The notes below the pieces were generated by a model. The model had not been told where the DNA came from and did not search any database. It saw only the letters and a program-made list of their open reading frames with translations. A stretch of DNA of 64,000 bases from Halictus rubicundus (lineage: Eukaryota; Arthropoda; Insecta; Hymenoptera; Halictidae): assembly GCF_050948215.1 (NCBI RefSeq), contig NW_027488944.1, forward strand, positions 1 through 64,000, given 5' to 3'. Made by a program: the position numbers and the translations under genes. Below are positions 23,052 to 31,293 of this stretch, piece by piece. Numbering within the stretch: the first letter of the stretch is position 1; the number at the start of each line of letters is the position of its first letter.

Positions 23052-24377
23052 ATGGCTCAAGTGCAAGATGACGAAATTCGCGCATTAAAACATAGAAGTA
23101 GATATTTCAAAGGCCAGATCACGACATTATCTAACTATCTAGAATTTTACAAAGACTCCGCGAAAGAACGAATTAAGCTTCGCGAAAGAATCGAGCGTCT
23201 GAAAGGCTTATTCAACAAATTCAACGAGCAACAACACGACCTCATGATGCTTTCCGACGAGCATGAAAATTTGGAGTTACAACGCGAAGAAATCACGGAT
23301 CACTACGACGATGTGATCGCCTCCGCGCTTGAACTACTCGAAAGACTCAGTATCGCGCAAAATACAATTCCAACAGAATCCTCGTTCAGTAAACCGAATT
23401 CGCTTCCAGTAAACCTACCCAAAATAAATTTACCAAAATTCGATGGTCGCATTGAAAACTGGATCACTTTTAAAGATGCGTTCCAGATCATGATTCACGC
23501 GCACGAAGGTCTCAGCAACATACAGAAGTTGAATTACTTGAAGCTTTCTTTATCCGGAAGGGCCGAAACCGCGATAGGCGCCTTCACGATTAGTGACGAT
23601 AACTACGCAGCCGCTTGGGAACATCTTAATGAAATATATGACAACAAACGCGCTTTGGTTCTTCGACACGCGGCACTTTTACGCGATACACCAGCGATGC
23701 CAAACGAGTCATCCGAGGCGATCCGAGATCTAGTGAATTACATGCAATTACACATAAGATCGCTACAAGCCTTAGGTCGAAGTTGGGAGGATATTGCAAA
23801 CGATCTCCTTACGAGCATCGTCATTTCGCGAATGGGCAAGGATACCAGGAAAACGTGGGAACGCACGTTAGCCGATACCCAAATGCCCAAAATTAACGAC
23901 ATTTTCAAATTTTTACACATGTCATCGCATCAGTGTAAAGATTATGAATCAGTATCGAACACAAATCCGACGCAATATTCCTCACCCATTAAACCGCAAT
24001 ATAATAATCGCGCCAAGGCCAATAACCGCTGGCACAATAAACGTCCGTCTCCACCATCGTCGCCAATGTCGAATCGTCGGCAAGTTTTCGTAACCGAGCA
24101 GCGATCACCATCATGTGATATCTGCAAGACGGGAAATCACGCGGCTTTCCAATGCAAAACATTTTTAGACGGATCGGTTGAAAAACGCATCGAACTAGCA
24201 CGCAAGGCTAAGCTATGCCTAAATTGCCTGAAACCGGGTCATTCGCATGATACCTGCTACGGGGGCAGGTGCAAAAAATGCAACGAGCCGCACAATACGC
24301 GACTGCATCGGGAGCGTAAACACGAACGGTCAAATCCCGAAACAAACGCAGAAACCACACAGACCAACGAATCCTGA
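23052..24377 (+). CDS. gag: Gag polyprotein, unit 1
   Basis: 441-residue BEL/Pao-type Gag, which forms the virus-like particle and binds genomic RNA. Residues about 8-95 are charged, heptad-like helix (probable coiled coil). Residues about 125-270, starting at LPKFDG, fit the Gag-like DUF1759 family found in Pao elements. A basic, Ser/Pro-rich linker follows. The C-terminal part carries CCHC knuckles C355-X2-C358-X4-H363-X4-C368 and C389-X2-C392-X4-H397-X4-C402, and a third C407-X2-C410-X3-H414-X4-H419 cluster. The start is the first ATG after the pyrimidine tract, in context GAAATGG. The frame ends at TGA (24375-24377), after which it stays open into protease. The copies differ at residues 146 (Ile here, Thr in unit 2) and 279 (Pro here, Ser in unit 2). 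Confidence 0.93.
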   Translation: MAQVQDDEIRALKHRSRYFKGQITTLSNYLEFYKDSAKERIKLRERIERLKGLFNKFNEQQHDLMMLSDEHENLELQREEITDHYDDVIASALELLERLSIAQNTIPTESSFSKPNSLPVNLPKINLPKFDGRIENWITFKDAFQIMIHAHEGLSNIQKLNYLKLSLSGRAETAIGAFTISDDNYAAAWEHLNEIYDNKRALVLRHAALLRDTPAMPNESSEAIRDLVNYMQLHIRSLQALGRSWEDIANDLLTSIVISRMGKDTRKTWERTLADTQMPKINDIFKFLHMSSHQCKDYESVSNTNPTQYSSPIKPQYNNRAKANNRWHNKRPSPPSSPMSNRRQVFVTEQRSPSCDICKTGNHAAFQCKTFLDGSVEKRIELARKAKLCLNCLKPGHSHDTCYGGRCKKCNEPHNTRLHRERKHERSNPETNAETTQTNES

Positions 24378-24380
24378 CTT
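24375..24380 (+). promoter_or_regulatory. Gag stop in readthrough-type context (TGA-CTT), unit 1
   Basis: The Gag stop is TGA followed by C. The downstream frame is open in register for 27 codons up to the first ATG of the protease-RT frame (24459). UGA followed by C is known as a leaky tetranucleotide in eukaryotes, so suppression could make a Gag-Pol fusion. An alternative is reinitiation at 24459. There is no experimental support; the same stop is in unit 2 (31210-31215). Confidence 0.45.
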
Positions 24381-24458
24381 ACTACGCGCTTCGACGTTAC
24401 ACACCAATTAAATAATCAGATCACCTCACTAATTACAGACGGATCAACTCACTTTTTA

Positions 24459-26669
24459 ATGGCTACAGCCATAGTCAACGCAATGGATCTAGACAAAAAC
24501 CCTGTCGAGTGCAGAACTTTGCTGGATACCTGTTCAAACGCGAATTTCATCACCGAAAGTTTGGTCAAAAAATTAAGATTACCAACGCGCGAACAAAGTG
24601 TAACGATCGAGGCGCTAAATGAGTTAAACACGGTAACGAATCGGCTTGTCAAGGCGAAGATAGTTTCGAGACAAAATAACTTCAACCGCACATTGGAATT
24701 CTTTGTGATACCACGAATAGCGGGCCAATTGCCCGATTGTCAAATCGATCGCACAAGGGTACAAATACCACACAACATAAAATTAGCCGATCCTCACTTC
24801 CACAAACCGGCACCAGTCGACATGCTGATCGGTACGGGACCGACACTCTCGTGCTTCAGCATCGGTCAAATTAATTTATCTACTCGGAATGATTCTGACC
24901 TAGTTTTACAAAAATCACAGTTTGGTTGGATCATCGGGGGGAGTGCACCGACCACTTCCCGCAAAAATTCGCGCACAACCTTGTTTAACAACGCCGAGTT
25001 CGATCTAAAGAAATTTTGGGAAGTCGAGGAAGGGCCACAGCATTCTCACCTCACACCGGAGGAGGAAGCCTGTGAATCCCATTTTAAACGCACTGTTTCA
25101 CGTACCGCAACAGGGAGATACGTCGTCGCGCTCCCTTTTAACGAGAAAAAAGCAATTCTAGGCGAAACTTATACGCGCGCATTGAAACGATTTCATTCCC
25201 TCGAAAGGCGATTCGTTACCAATCCGGAATTGCAGGCGGAATACGCGAAGGTATTAAACGAATACCTAGAGTTAGGACATCTAACTCAAACAGAATCACC
25301 TGCAAATTCAGAGGGATTCTACCTACCGCATCACGCCGTCATCAAACCCTCCAGCTCAACCACAAAGGTTCGAGTTGTATTCGATGGATCGGCAAAATCA
25401 AGTTCGGGAGTGTCACTTAATGACGCGCTTTTGACCGGTCCTACAATACAGGACGATATCTTCGGTCTGTTATTACGCTTCCGAATGCATCCGTTTGTGC
25501 TTACCGGCGATATCGAGAAAATGTACCGGCAATTTCTCGTCCGAGAAGAAGACAGACCGTACCAAAGAATTCTTTGGCGAAACGCGCAAAACGAAATTTC
25601 AACCTTTCAACTAAACACAGTCACATTTGGTCTGTCTTCCGCGCCTTATCTAGCCACACGATGTCTGCAGCAACTTGCAGACGATGAATCGCAAAATTAT
25701 AAAGCGGCATCCGAAGTCATTAAAAGGGACATCTATGTGGATGATCTCTTGACCGGTGCCGCCACATACCGCGACGTCATCAAATTACGCGATCAAATCA
25801 TCAGTTTGTTAAACAAAGGGGAACTAAACATCCGTCAGTGGGTCTCGAATGATCCACAATTGTTATCCGGTCTTACAGACGACCAGATACACCCAAAATT
25901 CTTCGGGGACGCGACCGTCAAAACTTTGGGAGTAGCCTGGGATCCGCGCAACGACACTATTCACTACTCAGTCAACATAAATTCGCCAAACTCACCTACG
26001 AAACGCGCAATTCTGTCGACTATCGCAAAAATATTCGACCCCTTGGGTCTTCTCGGTCCAGTAACCGTCACAGCGAAAATTATCATGCAACGCCTGTGGC
26101 AATTAAAGATTGACTGGGACGAATCGCTGCCCATGAATATACAAAACGAGTGGCAAAACTATCGCAACAATCTCAAATTATTGGAAAAGGTCAAATTCAA
26201 CAGACATATAACGCAACGCTCCGTAAAGAGCATCGAATTACATGGATTTTGCGATGCTAGTGAACGCGCTTACGGAGCTTGTATTTACATTCGCACCATC
26301 AACCAGTCCGGAAAAATCAAAACGCAGCTGCTTTGCGCAAAATCTAGAGTCGCGCCGTTAAAAACCATCAGTCTAGCTCGTCTTGAGCTCTGCGGAGCGA
26401 ACCTACTCGCGACATTATATTGCTCAGTGCGGGAATCACTCACGCACACCATATCCAAAACAACGTTCTGGACCGATTCGACTATCGTTCTGCATTGGTT
26501 AGCCAAATCACCTAGCACCTTGAAAACTTTCGTGGCGAATCGCGTCGCGGAAATACAAGGCAAAACGCGCATAAAGAATTGGCGACATGTTCGCACTTCC
26601 GATAATCCCGCGGATTTATTGTCACGCGGTATCACGGCCAAGGAATTAATCGACAATAGTTTTTGGTAA
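24459..26669 (+). CDS. pol: Pol: protease, reverse transcriptase and RNase H, unit 1
   Basis: 736 residues if started at ATG 24459; the same frame is open upstream to the gag TGA. An aspartic protease signature DTCS lies at residues 23-26 (Asp23), as in Pao-type retropepsins (DUF1758-like), followed by the Pao-specific connecting region (Peptidase_A17 family). RT spans roughly 225-470: the first catalytic Asp is D351 in TGDIEKMY and the YVDD box is residues 426-429. RNase H spans roughly 590-730, with acidic residues D599 (FCDAS), E643 (LARLELCG), D673 (WTDST) and D715 or D719 (DNPADLLSRG). The frame ends at TAA (26667-26669) just after RNase H, although BEL/Pao Pol normally continues into integrase. 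All visible catalytic residues are intact. Confidence 0.93.
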   Translation: MATAIVNAMDLDKNPVECRTLLDTCSNANFITESLVKKLRLPTREQSVTIEALNELNTVTNRLVKAKIVSRQNNFNRTLEFFVIPRIAGQLPDCQIDRTRVQIPHNIKLADPHFHKPAPVDMLIGTGPTLSCFSIGQINLSTRNDSDLVLQKSQFGWIIGGSAPTTSRKNSRTTLFNNAEFDLKKFWEVEEGPQHSHLTPEEEACESHFKRTVSRTATGRYVVALPFNEKKAILGETYTRALKRFHSLERRFVTNPELQAEYAKVLNEYLELGHLTQTESPANSEGFYLPHHAVIKPSSSTTKVRVVFDGSAKSSSGVSLNDALLTGPTIQDDIFGLLLRFRMHPFVLTGDIEKMYRQFLVREEDRPYQRILWRNAQNEISTFQLNTVTFGLSSAPYLATRCLQQLADDESQNYKAASEVIKRDIYVDDLLTGAATYRDVIKLRDQIISLLNKGELNIRQWVSNDPQLLSGLTDDQIHPKFFGDATVKTLGVAWDPRNDTIHYSVNINSPNSPTKRAILSTIAKIFDPLGLLGPVTVTAKIIMQRLWQLKIDWDESLPMNIQNEWQNYRNNLKLLEKVKFNRHITQRSVKSIELHGFCDASERAYGACIYIRTINQSGKIKTQLLCAKSRVAPLKTISLARLELCGANLLATLYCSVRESLTHTISKTTFWTDSTIVLHWLAKSPSTLKTFVANRVAEIQGKTRIKNWRHVRTSDNPADLLSRGITAKELIDNSFW
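26667..26669 (+). other. In-frame TAA separating RNase H and integrase, unit 1
   Basis: A single TAA interrupts a frame that is otherwise open from 24378 to 28259. It sits immediately after RNase H. Its following base is T, not a context known for strong readthrough. The identical stop in unit 2 (33502-33504) shows it predates the tandem duplication. It may be an inactivating mutation in the progenitor or a regulated termination point. Confidence 0.85.
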
Positions 26670-28259
26670 TTCGGTCCGGATTGGCTCGGACTCGACGAAT
26701 CAGTTTGGCCAGAATCGCGCTTTGAATCTCCCAAGGAAATTCCCGAATTACGCAAAGTCACTTGTTTTGCTTCGTCCGTCATAAACGCCAATGAAATCTT
26801 ACAGAGATTTTCCTGTATCAAGCGTCTGCGTAGGGTAATCGCCTATTGTCTACGGTTTACAAATAGAAATCGCTGTATCGGACCGCTTTCGGTAGAGGAA
26901 ATACACCTCGCAAATGAAAGAATTCTCACGTTAATTCAACAACATTCATTTTCGGAGGAAATACACGCACTGAAAACTGGAAGCGAATTACCATCCAAAA
27001 GCAAATTGCTTTGTTTGAGTCCCTTTCTCGATGAGAAAGGCATATTACGCGTCGGAGGTCGTCTCCAAAATTCCAAATTCTCATACCAAACGAAACATCC
27101 GATACTCTTGCCGAAAAACAATAGCGTCACTAATCTCATCATTCATAACGCACACATCGAACATCATCATTCGGGTCTGACATCCACATTGTACAATGTC
27201 AGACAACAATATTGGCCGATCGATGGAAAAAACACAACACGCAAAATATTGCGAAATTGCGTGAAGTGTTTCCGCGTTAATCCACCTACGACAAGATACA
27301 CAATGGGTAATTTACCAGCAGACAGAGTCACCGAAACTCGACCATTCACTAACATCGGTGTGGATTACTGCGGCCCATTTTTTATTAAGGAACGCAAATT
27401 CCGTAATCGCGCTAAAATAAAGGTCTACGTTGCCGTTTTTATTTGTTTCTCCACTAAGGCCATACACCTCGAGGTGGTTAGCGATATGACCACCGAAGCC
27501 TTCGTCGCTGCATTAAAACGTTTTATCGCGCGCCGCGGAATATGCAAAAACATATATTCCGACAATGGTACCAATTTCGTCGGTGCCAATAATGACTTGA
27601 CCGAGCTCTCCAGAGTCCTGCGCGAAAAAGAGCACAAAAGAGTTCGTCGATTTCTTGAGGACAAAGAGATGTCGTGGCACTTCATGCCAGCTTTGTCGCC
27701 ACATTTCGGCGGGCTCTGGGAGGCTGCGGTCAAGTCATTTAAACATCATCTGAAACGCGTAGTCGGCGATGAACTTTTCACCTATGAGCAATTCGCAACA
27801 TTTGTGACGGAAATCGAGGCAATCCTTAATTCCCGCCCGTTGACTCCACTCTCGTCCGATCCCAACGATCCACAAGCTCTCACTCCCGGCCATTTTTTGA
27901 TTGGTTCCGCAATGACAAGCTTACCCGAGGTCAATTTCAACGAGACCTCCAGCAATCGGTTGTCCAAATGGCAACACATCCAGAAGGTGAAACACGACTT
28001 CTGGATCAGGTGGTCCAAAGAATACATAAACCACCTGAATGTACGCGCAAAATGGACCAAAGGATCCCACGAGATGAACAAGGGAACCATCGTCATCTTG
28101 AAGGACGATCACCTTCCACCATCCCATTGGAGTCTCGGACGCATCGTGGAAGTTCATCCGGGCCAAGATGACATCATTCGCGCAGTTACCGTCAAGACAG
28201 TAAACGGCTTGTGCAAACGTAATGTTAAGAAACTCGCGCCTCTTCCCATCGAGACCTAA
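26670..28259 (+). CDS. pol: Integrase region of Pol, unit 1 (no upstream ATG)
   Basis: Open frame of 529 codons directly following the TAA and in register with gag and pol. Counting from 26670, an H2C2 zinc-binding domain has H159 with nearby His residues at 162-167, and C197-X2-C200. The catalytic core has the DDE triad D232 (VDYCGP), D298 (SDNGTNF) and E351 (GLWEAAVKSF). A C-terminal DUF5641-like domain lies at about 435-525 (WIRWSKEYI...SLGRIVEVHPG). The first in-frame ATG is at 27303, after the zinc domain; a TTG at 27006 would also leave out the N-terminal portion. A complete integrase would therefore need the TAA to be passed or integrase supplied from another element. The domains themselves look intact. 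It ends at TAA 28257-28259. Confidence 0.88.
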   Translation, partial: FGPDWLGLDESVWPESRFESPKEIPELRKVTCFASSVINANEILQRFSCIKRLRRVIAYCLRFTNRNRCIGPLSVEEIHLANERILTLIQQHSFSEEIHALKTGSELPSKSKLLCLSPFLDEKGILRVGGRLQNSKFSYQTKHPILLPKNNSVTNLIIHNAHIEHHHSGLTSTLYNVRQQYWPIDGKNTTRKILRNCVKCFRVNPPTTRYTMGNLPADRVTETRPFTNIGVDYCGPFFIKERKFRNRAKIKVYVAVFICFSTKAIHLEVVSDMTTEAFVAALKRFIARRGICKNIYSDNGTNFVGANNDLTELSRVLREKEHKRVRRFLEDKEMSWHFMPALSPHFGGLWEAAVKSFKHHLKRVVGDELFTYEQFATFVTEIEAILNSRPLTPLSSDPNDPQALTPGHFLIGSAMTSLPEVNFNETSSNRLSKWQHIQKVKHDFWIRWSKEYINHLNVRAKWTKGSHEMNKGTIVILKDDHLPPSHWSLGRIVEVHPGQDDIIRAVTVKTVNGLCKRNVKKLAPLPIET

Positions 28260-28536
28260 TTCTGTCACCTTATCGCGTTCTATTCTTCATATAGTTAATT
28301 TGCGTAAGTTATACTTTTTGTTACAACCGATATAGTTATATTCGCGTTGACTTCATTATGTTTATTTTTTTGTGGGTGTTCTTTTTTTTATATGTATATA
28401 TCTATATATAGTCCTAGTATATTACGTTTCGATTACTTCGCGCTTATTTTACCGGGCAATTCCGTTCCTGCCATTATAATTTCAAATCGCGCATACTTTC
28501 GCTATTGAATGACAGTGCCATTCAACGGGGGGAGCA
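28260..28536 (+). other. 3' untranslated region and polypurine tract, unit 1
   Basis: The 277 bp between integrase and LTR2 hold no env-like frame. The middle is AT-rich (a T8 run and TATATGTATATATCTATATATAG, about 28381-28412). A perfect 7-bp hairpin TTGAATG/CATTCAA (28505-28525) is followed by the polypurine tract GGGGGGAG (28527-28534), two bases before the LTR. The polypurine tract primes plus-strand DNA synthesis. T replaces C at the position equivalent to 28314 in unit 2. Confidence 0.85.
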
Positions 28537-29538
28537 TGTTCGATCCCTTGCAGACAAAAGTACCATGAATCCTCGCATTTCCGGCCGTAACGCAAGCGAG
28601 GATGTTACAGCTGCACGGAGCATGCTCTTTCGCCCAAAAAATACACATGCGTCACAAAAGCCCTTTTCCGATTTTTGTCCGTCCTTCGACTAATCACGAA
28701 GAATGCTAATCCTTGAGTTGCCGCACGCGAGGCGCTTGAGGATTCGAGCTGATGGCATTGGAAAAGTGGCCATAAGTCAATCCGTGCGACCCTCATACCG
28801 TGTACCGTCCGCGAGGTACTTGAGGGTTCCGGATTCGGACACAGCGGGCCTTATGGCCCACTACACGCGGCGGACAAGGGGTCGTAAATCCTCTTCCGCA
28901 CGACGCGAGGCACGCTCGGGTTGCGCTACAACCCCAATAACCGTGTCTCTGGGTTTCGTCAAACGGACGAAAACCAGAGACAGTAAACGCACATTTTTTC
29001 CAGCCCTTGGTCTTCGTCACCGGACCTCGGCCAAGGGGCAATAAATTAGCTGCTAGCCACTTGGCTAGCACGGCGTACATGGGCCACTTAGGCCTTCGTC
29101 GCGCTGCTCCGGGGTCCCATAAATCGCGCATTTTGGGAATTCTCCCTTATTGACTTGAGGTGGGGACTTCCTCCTCCACCGGTGAGGGCTGTTTCAGAAG
29201 AACCTCCGCCCTCAAGTCAAATCAACGAATGGGGATGATTCTTCCCCCGAAAACGGGCCCATGGCCAAAAAATCGCGTCACCACCGAGGTGACGAGTAAG
29301 CGGGCCTCGGAGCAGAGCGGCAGAATCGGCAAAGTTCGCATCAGAAAAGGTCAGCTTCAGAATCAGAGTCAGTAATCGCGCTATACCGTACCACCGCTAC
29401 AATTCATTGTATCCAATTTAACTAGTCACCCAAGGTTAGTTCGGCCGGTGACAGGGCATTTGTCAAGTTTAAAATAAATTCTATTTGACACAAACGCGCG
29501 CATAATTTCTTCGTGAAAACGAACAGCCCAACTTTCCA
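28537..29538 (+). repeat. LTR2 (shared middle LTR)
   Basis: 1002 bp. It serves both as 3' LTR of unit 1 (the polypurine tract ends just before it) and 5' LTR of unit 2 (a PBS follows directly). It matches LTR3 at both sites that distinguish LTR1 (C at 28770 and 28988), and I noticed no difference from LTR3. Confidence 0.96.
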
Positions 29539-29556
29539 TGGTCCTTCGAACCGGAT
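29539..29556 (+). other. Primer-binding site, unit 2, fits tRNA-Tyr
   Basis: Identical to 22704-22721 and directly after the shared LTR2. Its presence shows that LTR2 can serve as a functional 5' LTR. Confidence 0.8.
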
Positions 29557-29886
29557 CAGTGATCTAGTGGAGTGCGGTGAGACATACAATTAAATTGAAC
29601 GAGATCCGTCACATTTGACGGTGTTCAACATCTTCGTGGAAGCCACAGCGCAGTCGTACAACCAAATTGGGGTCACCTACGCAGTGAAGCTACCTTTTGG
29701 GAAAGGACGACCAACCACGAGGATCAACGACCGATCTGAGGAGCCGAGCATCCTACCTGCTGATTCTCCAGGAAAGGAAGCCAGAACAAAGGGGCCGAAA
29801 GAAGCCATCAACAAGGTAGGCTTGTCACATCGCGCATCAATCAACTCCCTTTCTTTCCGTCTTCCTTCCTGTCTCGATTTCACGAA
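29539..29886 (+). other. 5' leader of unit 2
   Basis: 348 bp between LTR2 and gag. I noticed no difference from the unit 1 leader; the donor-like AACAAG|GTAGGC is at 29815|29816. Confidence 0.7.
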
Positions 29887-31212
29887 ATGGCTCAAGTGCA
29901 AGATGACGAAATTCGCGCATTAAAACATAGAAGTAGATATTTCAAAGGCCAGATCACGACATTATCTAACTATCTAGAATTTTACAAAGACTCCGCGAAA
30001 GAACGAATTAAGCTTCGCGAAAGAATCGAGCGTCTGAAAGGCTTATTCAACAAATTCAACGAGCAACAACACGACCTCATGATGCTTTCCGACGAGCATG
30101 AAAATTTGGAGTTACAACGCGAAGAAATCACGGATCACTACGACGATGTGATCGCCTCCGCGCTTGAACTACTCGAAAGACTCAGTATCGCGCAAAATAC
30201 AATTCCAACAGAATCCTCGTTCAGTAAACCGAATTCGCTTCCAGTAAACCTACCCAAAATAAATTTACCAAAATTCGATGGTCGCATTGAAAACTGGATC
30301 ACTTTTAAAGATGCGTTCCAGACCATGATTCACGCGCACGAAGGTCTCAGCAACATACAGAAGTTGAATTACTTGAAGCTTTCTTTATCCGGAAGGGCCG
30401 AAACCGCGATAGGCGCCTTCACGATTAGTGACGATAACTACGCAGCCGCTTGGGAACATCTTAATGAAATATATGACAACAAACGCGCTTTGGTTCTTCG
30501 ACACGCGGCACTTTTACGCGATACACCAGCGATGCCAAACGAGTCATCCGAGGCGATCCGAGATCTAGTGAATTACATGCAATTACACATAAGATCGCTA
30601 CAAGCCTTAGGTCGAAGTTGGGAGGATATTGCAAACGATCTCCTTACGAGCATCGTCATTTCGCGAATGGGCAAGGATACCAGGAAAACGTGGGAACGCA
30701 CGTTAGCCGATACCCAAATGTCCAAAATTAACGACATTTTCAAATTTTTACACATGTCATCGCATCAGTGTAAAGATTATGAATCAGTATCGAACACAAA
30801 TCCGACGCAATATTCCTCACCCATTAAACCGCAATATAATAATCGCGCCAAGGCCAATAACCGCTGGCACAATAAACGTCCGTCTCCACCATCGTCGCCA
30901 ATGTCGAATCGTCGGCAAGTTTTCGTAACCGAGCAGCGATCACCATCATGTGATATCTGCAAGACGGGAAATCACGCGGCTTTCCAATGCAAAACATTTT
31001 TAGACGGATCGGTTGAAAAACGCATCGAACTAGCACGCAAGGCTAAGCTATGCCTAAATTGCCTGAAACCGGGTCATTCGCATGATACCTGCTACGGGGG
31101 CAGGTGCAAAAAATGCAACGAGCCGCACAATACGCGACTGCATCGGGAGCGTAAACACGAACGGTCAAATCCCGAAACAAACGCAGAAACCACACAGACC
31201 AACGAATCCTGA
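29887..31212 (+). CDS. gag: Gag polyprotein, unit 2
   Basis: 441-residue Gag, 439 of 441 residues identical to unit 1. The differences are Thr146 for Ile (C at 30323) and Ser279 for Pro (T at 30721). Both are outside the zinc knuckles, which are intact at residues 355-368, 389-402 and 407-419. Residue 146 falls in the Gag-like core (DUF1759-type) and 279 just after it. The start context and TGA-C stop (31210-31213) are conserved. Both substitutions change the protein. With so few events this says nothing about selection, and which state is ancestral cannot be told without other genomic copies. Confidence 0.93.
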   Translation: MAQVQDDEIRALKHRSRYFKGQITTLSNYLEFYKDSAKERIKLRERIERLKGLFNKFNEQQHDLMMLSDEHENLELQREEITDHYDDVIASALELLERLSIAQNTIPTESSFSKPNSLPVNLPKINLPKFDGRIENWITFKDAFQTMIHAHEGLSNIQKLNYLKLSLSGRAETAIGAFTISDDNYAAAWEHLNEIYDNKRALVLRHAALLRDTPAMPNESSEAIRDLVNYMQLHIRSLQALGRSWEDIANDLLTSIVISRMGKDTRKTWERTLADTQMSKINDIFKFLHMSSHQCKDYESVSNTNPTQYSSPIKPQYNNRAKANNRWHNKRPSPPSSPMSNRRQVFVTEQRSPSCDICKTGNHAAFQCKTFLDGSVEKRIELARKAKLCLNCLKPGHSHDTCYGGRCKKCNEPHNTRLHRERKHERSNPETNAETTQTNES

Positions 31213-31293
31213 CTTACTACGCGCTTCGACGTTACACACCAATTAAATAATCAGATCACCTCACTAATTACAGACGGATCAACTCACTTTTTA

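Noticed and set aside
22780..23088. 102-codon frame upstream of and overlapping gag
   Set aside because: Starts at TTG, is out of frame with gag, has no domain, and lies in the leader where packaging and splicing signals are expected.
26285..26821. 178-codon antisense frame opposite RNase H, with its copy at 33120-33656
   Set aside because: Shadow of the pol coding frame on the other strand.
28260..28536. Possible env gene between integrase and 3' LTR
   Set aside because: Only 277 bp, AT-rich, with no open frame of useful length.
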